From Rhizobium tumorigenes (lineage in GTDB: Bacteria; Pseudomonadota; Alphaproteobacteria; Rhizobiales; Rhizobiaceae), in the NCBI RefSeq assembly GCF_003240565.2, contig NZ_CP117255.1, positions 2,772,501-2,836,500 on the forward strand: 64,000 nt of DNA, read 5' to 3'. Shown here in pieces: positions 21,390 to 29,095 of this stretch. Position 1 is the first letter of the stretch, and each line of letters starts with the position of its first letter. Below the pieces are notes generated by a model. The model had not been told where the DNA came from. It saw nothing but the letters and a program-made list of their open reading frames with translations, and did not search any database. The translations under genes and the position numbers were made by a program.

Positions 21390-22316
21390 CTAGGCGAGGA
21401 ACCCGCCCTTGCGCAGCCATGCCTCATACCAGGCCGGCCAAGCGGCGGATGGCGTGCCGGCCTTGCCCATGCCGAAGCCGTGGCCGCCGGTCGCCAGCCG
21501 GTGCATCTCGACAGGCACACCGGCGCTCTTGCAGGCAGCGGCCATGATCAGGGTGTTGTGCGGATCGGAAACCGCATCGTCTTCCGCCTGGACGAGGAAC
21601 ATCGACGGGCAATGGGACCGCACATGCGGCTGCACCGACCATTCGGCGCTTTCCTCGTCGTTCGGATGCCGGCCGATCAGCACAGTCTTTGTCGAGGTGT
21701 GGTCGTAGGGCGGTTCGAGCGTGATGATCGGATAGATCAGCGCTGCAGCATTCGGCCGCGCCGATTGCTTGTCGGCCTCGTCGACGGCGCGATACGACCG
21801 GTAGGCCGAGCGCGCCGACGCCAGTCCCATCAGATGGCCGCCGGCCGAAAAACCGAGCACGCCGATGCGGTCGGGATGCACCTCATATTCGACGCTTCTT
21901 GCCCGGATCAGCCGCAGGGCGCGCTGTGCATCCTGAAGCGGGGCCCGGGGACCTTCCCGCCAGCCTTCCGACGGAAGTCGGTAGGCCAGCACGAAGGCGG
22001 TGATGCCGCGATCGTTCAGCCAAAGCGCTGCCGGATGCGCCTCGCTTTCCATCTCGATCCGCTTGTAGCCGCCGCCGCCCGCCACCAGCATAGCCGTGCC
22101 GTTCGGCTTGGCTGGCCGGAAGACCTCGATGGATGGCGTGGCGATATTGCTGACGGCACCCTTGGCGCTGGTCTCGACAGGCCCTTTCGGCCCGCGTCCG
22201 CCGGGGGCTCCTGCGGGCCAGAGCGGGATCACCGCATTGGCCGCGCTGGCTTGCCGCGATGCCGCGAGCAACAGGGCCGCGCCGCCGGCCATAAGCAATG
22301 TTCTGCGATCGATCAT
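21390..22316 (-). CDS. Exported alpha/beta hydrolase (esterase) with Tat-like signal
   Basis: 308 residues. The N-terminus MIDRRTLLMAGGAALLLAAS has twin arginines and a hydrophobic stretch ending in ASA, typical of a Tat signal. The nucleophile elbow is GFSAGG near residue 152; the acid is in EDDAVSDPHN near 246 and the histidine in GGHGFGMG near 285. This arrangement fits carbohydrate or feruloyl/acetyl esterase-like hydrolases. It diverges from an ACS-type MFS transporter, suggesting that an esterified plant compound might be cleaved outside and the product imported; that link is inference. Confidence 0.82.
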   Translation of the reverse strand: MIDRRTLLMAGGAALLLAASRQASAANAVIPLWPAGAPGGRGPKGPVETSAKGAVSNIATPSIEVFRPAKPNGTAMLVAGGGGYKRIEMESEAHPAALWLNDRGITAFVLAYRLPSEGWREGPRAPLQDAQRALRLIRARSVEYEVHPDRIGVLGFSAGGHLMGLASARSAYRSYRAVDEADKQSARPNAAALIYPIITLEPPYDHTSTKTVLIGRHPNDEESAEWSVQPHVRSHCPSMFLVQAEDDAVSDPHNTLIMAAACKSAGVPVEMHRLATGGHGFGMGKAGTPSAAWPAWYEAWLRKGGFLA

Positions 22317-22434
22317 GACGGTATTTTCCCATTGGAGTGGCGTTCAGACAGGTGCGGCAAGGTGAGGGCAAAACTGAGGCAGAACAGCCTCAAGTGCCGC
22401 AGCAAAGCGCCCTCGCGATCGAAAACTGCAAATA

Positions 22435-22453
22435 ATGATGATCATGTCATCAT
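22435..22453. promoter_or_regulatory. Perfect inverted repeat in the hydrolase/MFS divergent region
   Basis: ATGATGA (22435-22441) and TCATCAT (22447-22453) are a perfect 7-bp inverted repeat around TCATG. It lies in the 366-bp region between divergent hydrolase and transporter genes and looks like an operator of a dimeric regulator. No regulator gene adjoins. Nothing else in this intergenic region is recognisable. Confidence 0.45.
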
Positions 22454-22682
22454 ACCAGTTGACGAGATCAATCCAATTTGACAGGTTCCGGCGACTTGAA
22501 CGGGAGGAAATGCGGAACCACGAAGCGAGGAAAAAGCCTGTTTGCAGCGCGCACGCAGGCAACGCACGCAGTCGCCCGCATCGGATGAGATCAACAGGAG
22601 CCTTTCCCGTCGGAAGGGCTTCGCGAGACAGGCGGCAGACCCATCGCGGTTACAGCCCCTGCACTCGTCTTGGGAGGAAGAC

Positions 22683-24014
22683 ATGGACGCCACGACACAT
22701 TCACAGAGCGCCGAACAGCAGGTGGAGGCATCGACGATCCGAAAGATCTCGTTCCGCATCGTGCCGTTCATCGCGCTGATGTTCTTCATCAATTTCCTCG
22801 ACCGGACGGCCATCTCGTTTGCCGGGCCGAACGGCATGACCCAGGATCTCGGCATGACGGCCGCCCAGTTCGGCTTTGCCGCCGGGATCTTTTTCTTCGG
22901 CTACATCGTGCTCGAGATTCCCAGCAACCTGGCGCTCCACCAGTACGGCGCCCGCCGCTGGCTGTCGCGCATCATGGTCACCTGGGGCATCGTCGCCATG
23001 CTGTTCACCTGGGTCAGCAGCATCAACGGCCTCTATGCCCTGCGCTTCTTCCTCGGCGTCGCCGAAGCCGGCTTCTTCCCGGGCGCGATCCTCTATCTCA
23101 GCACCTGGGTGCCCGGCCGCCACCGCGCCAAGATCCTGGCGCTGTTCTATCTGGCCCAGCCGCTGACCACCGTGATCGGTGCGCCGCTGGCCTCCGCCCT
23201 AATCCAGGCCCATGGGATCTTCGGCCTCGAGGGCTGGCGGGTGATGTTCCTCGGCGTGTCCATCCCGGCCATCGTCGTTGGCATCATCACCTGGTTCTAC
23301 CTGCCGGACACCCCCGTGGGCGCCAAGTGGCTGACCCCGGCGGAAAAGTCCTGGCTCAACCGGGCGCTGGCAAAAGAAGAATCGGAGAAAGAGACAGGAC
23401 GCCGTTACATGACGCTGCAGGCGCTGAAGGACGGCCGCGTCTGGCTCCTCTCGGCCATCTATTTCGGCCTGATCTACGGGCTTTACGCGCTTGCCTTCTT
23501 CCTGCCGACGATCATTGGCGGCTTCGAGGCCAAGTTCGGCACCAAATTCGATGTCTTCGAAAAGGGCGTGATCATAGCCATCCCCTATCTGCCTGCCGCC
23601 TTCGCGCTTTACTTCTGGAGCCGGGATGCGAGCAAGCGCGGCGTCCGTCTCTGGCACGTCGGCATTCCGGCGCTGGTCGGCGCACTCAGCATCCCGCTTG
23701 CACTGCTGATGTCTTCGCCCGAGACAACGGTCCTCGTCGTCACCGTCACCGCCTGTGCGATCTTTGCAGCCCTGCCGAATTTCTGGTCGCTGCCGACGAG
23801 GTTCCTGACCGGCGCCGGCGCTGCGGCGGGCATCGCGCTCATCAATACAGTCGGTAACATCGCCGGCTTTGCAGCGCCCTACATCACCGGCGCCGTCAAG
23901 GACGCGACAGGCCTTTACGAAATGCCGATGTTTATCGTCGGCGGCTTCATGCTGGTCTCGGCAATCCTCGCCTTCTCGCTTGGCAAGACCCTGAGGGACC
24001 CCGCCGCAGCCTGA
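22683..24014 (+). CDS. MFS transporter, anion:cation symporter (ACS) type
   Basis: 443 residues, twelve predicted membrane helices. Helix 1 and the following loop read FINFLDRTAISFAGPNGM, and WGIVAMLFTWV with RFFLGVAEAGFFPGAILYLSTWVP are hallmarks of the ACS family (tartrate, phthalate, galactonate and similar organic-acid importers). The start at 22683 has GGGAGGAAG directly upstream; the frame from 22542 is rejected. The divergent partner is a Tat-exported esterase. A strong hairpin follows the gene. The substrate is most likely a carboxylate or sugar acid. Confidence 0.88.
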   Translation: MDATTHSQSAEQQVEASTIRKISFRIVPFIALMFFINFLDRTAISFAGPNGMTQDLGMTAAQFGFAAGIFFFGYIVLEIPSNLALHQYGARRWLSRIMVTWGIVAMLFTWVSSINGLYALRFFLGVAEAGFFPGAILYLSTWVPGRHRAKILALFYLAQPLTTVIGAPLASALIQAHGIFGLEGWRVMFLGVSIPAIVVGIITWFYLPDTPVGAKWLTPAEKSWLNRALAKEESEKETGRRYMTLQALKDGRVWLLSAIYFGLIYGLYALAFFLPTIIGGFEAKFGTKFDVFEKGVIIAIPYLPAAFALYFWSRDASKRGVRLWHVGIPALVGALSIPLALLMSSPETTVLVVTVTACAIFAALPNFWSLPTRFLTGAGAAAGIALINTVGNIAGFAAPYITGAVKDATGLYEMPMFIVGGFMLVSAILAFSLGKTLRDPAAA

Positions 24015-24020
24015 AACTCG

Positions 24021-24057
24021 CCCTCCCCGGCGCAACGATTCGCTGCGCCGGGGAGGG
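24021..24057 (+). terminator. Terminator hairpin after the ACS transporter
   Basis: CCCTCCCCGGCGCA (24021-24034) pairs perfectly with TGCGCCGGGGAGGG (24044-24057), a 14-bp stem with a 9-base loop, seven bases after the stop codon. No T run follows, so termination may depend on the hairpin alone or on Rho. Confidence 0.65.
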
Positions 24058-24123
24058 CCGCGTTAACCCTTATTTAACTATACAGTTGCAACTGCCGCCC
24101 GGGCAGGCAACAACACGGGGCAT

Positions 24124-24199
24124 GCCCCTCGTAGCTCAACGGTAGAGCAGCTGCCTCGTTTGCAGAAGACCCAGGTTCAAGTCCTCGGCAGGGGCTCCC
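24124..24199 (+). tRNA. tRNA-like sequence 1 (CGT in anticodon position), possibly degenerate
   Basis: The sequence has tRNA architecture: D arm GCTC-AACGGTA-GAGC, anticodon arm with CTGC/GCAG and loop CTCGTTT, and a T arm with loop TTCAAGT. GCCCCT pairs with AGGGGC to close the acceptor stem, followed by T then CCC instead of CCA. Irregularities: an extra base between acceptor and D arm, a C-C mismatch or bulge in the T stem, and T at position 37 where bacterial tRNAs carry a purine. The anticodon would read threonine (ACG). It may be a decayed tRNA, or a tRNA-like RNA with another use. Confidence 0.45.
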
Positions 24200-24279
24200 G
24201 CCACAATCACCCGATAGTCCGGCGGCTGCACGACTAAATTTACCCCGATTTAACGAAATACAACTATAGGTCACTCCAT

Positions 24280-24353
24280 GGCCTCGTGGCGGAGTGGAGA
24301 CGCAAGGGGAGTGAATTCCCCACAGCTTGGTTCGAATCCAGGCGAGGCCTCCA
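24280..24353 (+). tRNA. tRNA-like sequence 2 with encoded CCA and abnormal anticodon arm
   Basis: GGCCTCG (24280-24286) pairs perfectly with CGAGGCC (24343-24349), followed by T and an encoded CCA. The D arm is GCG-GAGTGGAGA-CGC, and the T arm CTTGG-TTCGAAT-CCAGG pairs fully with one G-U. The anticodon arm is odd: GGGGA and TCCCC leave only a six-base loop, GTGAAT; forcing seven bases gives GAA (Phe) or TGA (Ser) with broken closing pairs. The D arm resembles Leu/Ser-type tRNAs, yet the variable loop is short. Acceptor and T arms are under clear pairing constraint, so an expressed RNA is likely; use in translation is doubtful. Confidence 0.5.
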
Positions 24354-24380
24354 CATGAACGCAAGGCCGATCACCACCGT

Positions 24381-24902
24381 CTATGCTCTGCAGTGGGCGA
24401 GAATGACGTCGACAACGGCCGACAGCGGCGCGGTGGCATCTATCGGCGTCGCGTTCCGTGGAATGTCTTCCTTCGTCGCATGCAACTGCATGACCAGTCC
24501 CCGTTCCGCCGGCTTGCCACCGAACTCGTCCGCGGGTCTGCTCGCCAGCCGCCTTTCCAGCGTGGCACTATCGACATCGAGAACAAAGACCCCGTCGAAC
24601 AGATCGATAAATTGATGGAAATTCCTCGAGCCGCCACAGAAGAAGGTGATGGGGTGGCTTAGATCGGCAATCAGATGTTTGACTTTGCCGACATCCCAGA
24701 CATGGTGGCGGTGTCCGAAGGCGACATCCACTGGCCCTCCATACGTGGTCATATCGAGTGGCTCGCCGGTCTGCGGATCGCCTTTATAGGCCAATTCACG
24801 GTCGCCATGGACGGTGTGATAGCCGCGCCGCTCCAACTCCGTGGCAACCGAAGTCTTGCCGGTACCGGAAACGCCCTCGATCAAATAGTTTTTCGTACCC
24901 AT
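24381..24902 (-). CDS. P-loop (AAA/adenylate-kinase-like) nucleoside kinase family protein
   Basis: 173 residues. Walker A is GVSGTGKTS at residues 10-18, followed by HGDRELAYKGDP, a kinase-like acceptor region, and FVLDVDSATLERRLASRP as a lid-type segment with arginines. Size and layout fit small adenylate-kinase-like or gluconate-kinase-like phosphotransferases; the substrate is not known. It lies 41 bp upstream (in its own direction) of nothing else on its strand but next to a HAD phosphatase gene, 45 bp away, likely in one transcript. It converges on the two tRNA-like sequences. Confidence 0.72.
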   Translation of the reverse strand: MGTKNYLIEGVSGTGKTSVATELERRGYHTVHGDRELAYKGDPQTGEPLDMTTYGGPVDVAFGHRHHVWDVGKVKHLIADLSHPITFFCGGSRNFHQFIDLFDGVFVLDVDSATLERRLASRPADEFGGKPAERGLVMQLHATKEDIPRNATPIDATAPLSAVVDVILAHCRA

Positions 24903-24947
24903 CCGGTTCTCCTGCCGCAGCGCCCGCGCACCAGCTTGGCGCCTGGC

Positions 24948-25544
24948 TCAAACCGCCAGCGTGCCAGCAAGGCTCATACCCTTTTGCCAGTGGACGGCAC
25001 TCCAACCAGCGGTACGCGCGGCACGCACATTTTCCACGGTGTCGTCGATCAGGACGATGCTTTCCGGAGCGACAGAAGTGGCTTGCGTGACGAGGGAGTA
25101 GAATTCGGTGCTCGGCTTTTGATACCCCAGCGATGCGGAGTAGAAAATGCCATCGACTTTCTCCCGGAGCCCCATGTCTTCCATCAGGTATGCCGCGCGC
25201 ATATGCTCCTGGTTTGTCGCGAGGTAGACACGATCGCCGCGACGTCTGATCTCCAAAACAGCATCGAGCACCGCGCTGTCGATCCGCGAGTCGTTGACGA
25301 ACCAGTAGTCGATAAATGCATCGACGCTGACATCGGGCGCGATCTCGGCCAGAACTTCGGCAAGCTCCGGCACCAGAGGCTTCCGCCCGCTGACGATATC
25401 CTGCCAGCGCGGGGCGAAAAAGGCGCTTCGCAGCATATCACGCGAAATCCCGAGGTCGGCGCCGAGGTCAGTCCACCACTGCGCGCCATCCCCCGGACGA
25501 CCGCACACCAACACTCCATCGACATCCAGCATGATAGTGCGCAT
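24948..25544 (-). CDS. HAD family hydrolase (phosphatase)
   Basis: 198 residues. Motif I is MLDVDGVLV (nucleophile Asp plus general acid Asp) at residues 5-13, motif II is in YLATNQEHMR near 110, the motif III lysine is in GYQKPSTEFY near 145, and motif IV is VLIDDTVENV near 165. A helical cap lies between motifs I and II, so it is a subclass I HAD enzyme acting on a small phosphate ester. The start at 25544 puts motif I in its normal position; the longer frame to 25586 is dropped. It precedes the P-loop kinase on the same strand. Confidence 0.82.
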   Translation of the reverse strand: MRTIMLDVDGVLVCGRPGDGAQWWTDLGADLGISRDMLRSAFFAPRWQDIVSGRKPLVPELAEVLAEIAPDVSVDAFIDYWFVNDSRIDSAVLDAVLEIRRRGDRVYLATNQEHMRAAYLMEDMGLREKVDGIFYSASLGYQKPSTEFYSLVTQATSVAPESIVLIDDTVENVRAARTAGWSAVHWQKGMSLAGTLAV

Positions 25545-25816
25545 TGCGTGATGCCTTTCGCCAAGCCTGCGCAGGGTATTTTCCACAAGACTGTGACGTC
25601 TTCATAGCAGCATGGCTCGCGGAGAGGCCCCCTCAAAATCCCCCCTTTCGCCGAGTACCCACCGAGACCTCGGCCATGGCCATCTTCCGGAGGAAAACCG
25701 AGCAGGATAGTCAAAATATGCAAACGCAAGCAGATTGCGGCAACCTTCACATTGAAAGACCGATCACTTACTGCCACGCCCTTTAAAGTCAAACCTCGCC
25801 TGGGACGCCCCCAAAA
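25545..25816. other. Intergenic stretch upstream of the HAD gene
   Basis: No gene is supported. It should carry the promoter of the HAD/kinase pair on the minus strand. Short plus-strand frames here lack ribosome sites and recognisable content. Confidence 0.4.
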
Positions 25817-25953
25817 CCCTCATTCCTGTGCTCGTCACAGGAATCCAGTCACGGCGCGTCTGCGCCGTGGGAGGACTCTCTGTTGGTGGCGAAAGTATCT
25901 ATCGCCCAAAGACTTGGGCGGCTGGATTCCTGTGACGGGCACAGGAATGAGGG
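25817..25953. repeat. Palindromic intergenic repeat, copy 2
   Basis: About 137 bp. The left arm starts CCCTCATTCCTGTGCTCG and continues through CACAGGAATCCAG; the right arm, CTGGATTCCTGTGACGGGC onwards to GGAATGAGGG, is its reverse complement. Just inside the left arm is a second hairpin, CACGGCGCG-TCT-GCGCCGTG. The arms match copies 1 and 3, while the centre differs. Confidence 0.88.
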
Positions 25954-25993
25954 AGGTCGGGGGTGGCTCTTTCCGGTTTTATGATCTTTCTGA

Positions 25994-26041
25994 CCCACAC
26001 GCACACACACTCTCTCTATCTCTCGCACTCTCTCCTCTCGC
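25994..26041. repeat. Low-complexity (CA)n/(CT)n tract
   Basis: A run of CA dinucleotides passes into CT-rich sequence with strong strand asymmetry. Such simple-sequence tracts are uncommon in this genome's GC-rich background and can expand or contract by slippage. It borders a gene-free region. Confidence 0.6.
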
Positions 26042-26117
26042 TTTACTCCCTCGCCCCTGCTCGCAGCACCTCATGGGGATAAACGGTTGGGATTTCCGTT
26101 TGGAAACAATGCCGGCA

Positions 26118-26417
26118 TCATAATTTCATCCCCGTGCTTTCGACCCGATCTATAATCACCCCGTTCCACCATCGGATACACCGGTCTGCGTTGCCGGCGA
26201 GGTGGGACCGGGTCTTGGAGGGGTTGCCGTCTACGCAGGCGACGTCTTCGAGGGTCCGCAGAAAGTGGATCCCTTCGGGCCCCCCTGGGCTCGGCGTGCC
26301 TGTGTGGCATAACTCCGGCAGCTTTTCCCCGAAACGGGACCTGGGTCGGAAACAGAGGATCCGGAGTTGCGGATAAAAACTGTCGAACGGGGCACATCTG
26401 GTGTCACTTAACTAAAA
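26118..26417 (-). other. Open frame of about 100 codons without a start codon
   Basis: On the minus strand one frame stays open from about 26417 to a TGA at 26118-26120 and reads with good protein character (for example GGPEGIHFLRTLEDVACV and GNPSKTRSHLAGNADRC), yet it has no ATG or GTG in its first two thirds. It may be a decayed gene, part of a dispersed repeat, or a structured RNA that happens to be open. I do not recognise a family. Confidence 0.35.
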
Positions 26418-26666
26418 ATCATCAGGCACTCGGTGTGCCCCGGCCATCAGAATTTTCATGACACGGACCGGACAGGCCGCGTGAACGGGGAGATGTGACG
26501 GCGGGACAGGGCGAGCTTGCAGACCGGGGCAGAAAGACGATCCGGCTGCGGTCGAATGACGCGGGTGGGCGGCGTGATCGTCTCCCTCGTGCAAACGAAG
26601 ACCTCTCGCCCTTGACTTCCAGAACCGATCGTCCGACTTCACTGAGACAGGACAAGGAACCCGACG

Positions 26667-27428
26667 ATGACCGAAGCGGCTCAGAACACCACGGCAAAGA
26701 CCACCATCGACCAGAGCGAAGTCGACCGCTTTTCGGCAATGGCGGCGGAATGGTGGAGCCCGACCGGCAAGTTCAAGCCGCTGCACAAATTCAATCCCGT
26801 CAGGCTCGCCTACATCCGCGACCGCGCCGCCGAGAATTTTGGCCGCGACCCACGCAGCCCCCGCCCGCTGGAAGGCCTGCGCGTGCTCGATATCGGCTGT
26901 GGCGGCGGGCTTCTTTCCGAACCCATGGCCCGCATGGGCGCCGAAGTGGTCGGCGCCGATCCCTCCGAAAAGAACATCGGCATCGCCTCCACCCATGCAC
27001 GCCAGTCGGGCCTCGAGGTCGACTATCGCCCGGTGACTGCCGAACAGCTGGCTGAAGCCGGCGAGACTTTCGACATCATCCTCAACATGGAGGTCGTCGA
27101 GCACGTCTCCGACGTCGAGTTCTTTCTGTCGACCTGCGCGAAGATGGTGCGGCCCGGCGGCATGATGTTCGTCGCCACCATCAACCGCACGATGAAGGCC
27201 GCTGCTCTTGCCATCTTTGCCGCCGAAAACGTTCTGCGCTGGCTGCCGCGCGGCACCCATCAGTATGAAAAGCTGGTCCGACCGGAAGAAGTGGAAAAGC
27301 CGTTGATTGCCAATGGCCTGATCTTCACCGCCCGCACCGGCGTGTTCTTCTCGCCGCTGCAGAACCAGTGGAAACTCTCGAAGGACATGGACGTCAATTA
27401 CATGATGGTGGCAAAACGGCCGGCCTGA
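26667..27428 (+). CDS. ubiG: Ubiquinone biosynthesis O-methyltransferase UbiG
   Basis: 253 residues. UbiG performs both O-methylations of ubiquinone synthesis using SAM. The family-specific start region [21 protein letters not shown] precedes motif [18 protein letters not shown] near residue 75; [10 protein letters not shown] and [10 protein letters not shown] follow in their usual places. The start at 26667 is preceded by AAGGAA. In related rhizobia lysC sits next to ubiG, so the 6.6 kb between them here is probably variable content. Confidence 0.95.
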   Translation: MTEAAQNTTAKTTIDQSEVDRFSAMAAEWWSPTGKFKPLHKFNPVRLAYIRDRAAENFGRDPRSPRPLEGLRVLDIGCGGGLLSEPMARMGAEVVGADPSEKNIGIASTHARQSGLEVDYRPVTAEQLAEAGETFDIILNMEVVEHVSDVEFFLSTCAKMVRPGGMMFVATINRTMKAAALAIFAAENVLRWLPRGTHQYEKLVRPEEVEKPLIANGLIFTARTGVFFSPLQNQWKLSKDMDVNYMMVAKRPA

Positions 27429-27516
27429 GCCGCGGCGCGCCATCCTAGGCGCATTGTGCCTGCGCTGGAGGCGCAAAGTTATCTGACAAGTCGATGGATC
27501 GGCGCAAAGGACAGCG

Positions 27517-27945
27517 TCAGTTGGCGTCGTCAGGCAATGTCGGAAGCGGGGCGATCTCGATACCTTCCTCGATCAGCGAGCGCGCCTCGGCAGGCGTTGC
27601 CTGGCCGATGATGCCACGGACGTCGGCTTCTCCGTAGTGGATCTTGCGGGCCTCTTCCGGAAAATTGGACCCAACATCTTGCGAATTCGCCTTGATGGCG
27701 GCAACGGCATCCTTGAGCGTGGCGATTGCCTGCTTGCGGGCCTTGTCCATCGCCAGCGTCGTCAGTGCCTCCCGCGTCCGCGTCGTCGAAACGGACGGCG
27801 CCATCAGCATCTTGCCGATGGCCGAGGATCCGCAGGTCGGGCAGCTCAGCAACCCACTTTCGACCTGTCGCTCGAAATCGGCGCTTTGCGAAAACCAGCC
27901 CTCGAACTCATGGCCGTGGTCGCAGCTGAGCGAATAGCGGATCAC
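27517..27945 (-). CDS. DUF1178 family protein
   Basis: 142 residues. The conserved start MIRYSLSCDHGHEFEGWF followed by LLSCPTCGSS gives a Cys/His set (CxxxH and CxxC) suggestive of zinc binding, and the C-terminus has the family pattern around VRGIIGQATPAEARSLIEEGI. Function is unknown. Its ATG overlaps the nitrilase stop by four bases, so the two are translationally coupled. Confidence 0.85.
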   Translation of the reverse strand: MIRYSLSCDHGHEFEGWFSQSADFERQVESGLLSCPTCGSSAIGKMLMAPSVSTTRTREALTTLAMDKARKQAIATLKDAVAAIKANSQDVGSNFPEEARKIHYGEADVRGIIGQATPAEARSLIEEGIEIAPLPTLPDDAN

Positions 27946-28799
27946 GCCGCGACGCCCCCGGCCCTTGCGGCCTCGATCGTCTCCAGCGTAAACGCACGGC
28001 CGTTTTTCAGATTGGGGATCTTTTCGCGGGCAGCCTTGACTGCGGCAACGTCGATATCAGCCACCAGCACGGCCTCGCCGCTGCCGCCGGCAGAGGCGAG
28101 CACCTTGCCCCAGGGATCGACGATCATCGAGTGGCCATATGTCTCGCGGCCGTCCTGGTGAACGCCGGCCTGGGCTGCGGCGATAACGAACATGCCGTTC
28201 TCGATGGCCCGTGCCCTCAGGAGGATTTCCCAGTGCGCCTCGCCGGTCTGGCGGGTAAAGGCTGCCGGAATGCTCATCACTTCGGCGCCGGCAACGGCCT
28301 GGCTGCGGAAAAGCTCGGGAAAGCGGACATCGTAGCAAATCGAGAAGCCGAGTTTCGCAAACGGCAGCGACACCAACCGAGCCTCGGAGCCTGGACGATA
28401 GACGGCACTCTCGCGCCAGCTTTCGCCATTGTCGAGATCGACGTCGAACATGTGGATCTTGTCGTAACGCGTCACGAGGTCGCCATCCGGGCCAAACAGG
28501 AAACCGCGATTGGCGATCTTTCCATCGTCGAGCGAGATGGCGGTCGAGCCGATGTGCAGGTGGATGCCGAGTTCGGCCGCTGTCCGCGACGCTGCAGCAA
28601 CGACGAGATCATCGGCCTCGTTGCGCAGGATCGCCCTCAGACCGGGCCGGTCGCGCTGGATGGCGCCGGTCATTTCAGGCGTCTGGACATAGACCGCACC
28701 CCTCGACGCGGCATCCCGCACCAGGCGCACCATATCGGCGACGTTCTTCTCCGGGTCGGTGCCCGAGCACATCTGGATAGCGGCGGCCTTGAAGCTCAT
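27942..28799 (-). CDS. Carbon-nitrogen hydrolase (nitrilase superfamily, Nit2-like)
   Basis: 285 residues. The Glu-Lys-Cys catalytic triad is visible: Glu in QTPEMTG near residue 43, Lys in YDKIHMFDVDL near 112, and Cys in GFSICYDVRFPELFR near 155. YDKIHMFDVD is typical of the Nit1/Nit2 branch, which hydrolyses deaminated glutathione or omega-amides, so a metabolite-repair role is likely. Only ten bases separate it from the glutaredoxin gene upstream, and it overlaps the DUF1178 gene downstream; the three form an operon also seen in relatives. Confidence 0.9.
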   Translation of the reverse strand: MSFKAAAIQMCSGTDPEKNVADMVRLVRDAASRGAVYVQTPEMTGAIQRDRPGLRAILRNEADDLVVAAASRTAAELGIHLHIGSTAISLDDGKIANRGFLFGPDGDLVTRYDKIHMFDVDLDNGESWRESAVYRPGSEARLVSLPFAKLGFSICYDVRFPELFRSQAVAGAEVMSIPAAFTRQTGEAHWEILLRARAIENGMFVIAAAQAGVHQDGRETYGHSMIVDPWGKVLASAGGSGEAVLVADIDVAAVKAAREKIPNLKNGRAFTLETIEAARAGGVAA

Positions 28800-28808
28800 G
28801 ATTTTTCC

Positions 28809-29066
28809 TCAGGCGGTAAGAAGCGGATCGAGCTTGCCCGCCCTGTCGAGCGCATGCAGGTCGTCGCACCCTCCGACATGCAGGCCGTCGATGAAGATCT
28901 GCGGAAATGTCGTGCCGCCGTTCGATTTGGCGATCATCTCCTCGCGCATCTCGGGGGAATAGGTGGCATTGTGCTCGACATAGGCGACGCCCTTGGCCCC
29001 AAGCAGCGATTTTGCCTTGGCGCAATAGCCGCAGAACTCACGCGTATAGATAACGACGGATGCCAT
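28809..29066 (-). CDS. grxC: Glutaredoxin 3
   Basis: 85 residues. The active site is CGYC at residues 12-15 (CPYC is more common), with the glutathione-binding TFPQIFI and GGCDDLHAL segments following. It reduces protein and small-molecule disulfides using glutathione. The start MASVVIYTREF at 29066 has GGAG upstream; the large frame extending to 29504 is a comF shadow. It sits between comF and the nitrilase gene on one strand, with 29 bp to comF. Confidence 0.93.
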   Translation of the reverse strand: MASVVIYTREFCGYCAKAKSLLGAKGVAYVEHNATYSPEMREEMIAKSNGGTTFPQIFIDGLHVGGCDDLHALDRAGKLDPLLTA

Positions 29067-29095
29067 GGTCACTCCGGGTTTGAACAGCTTTCCTG

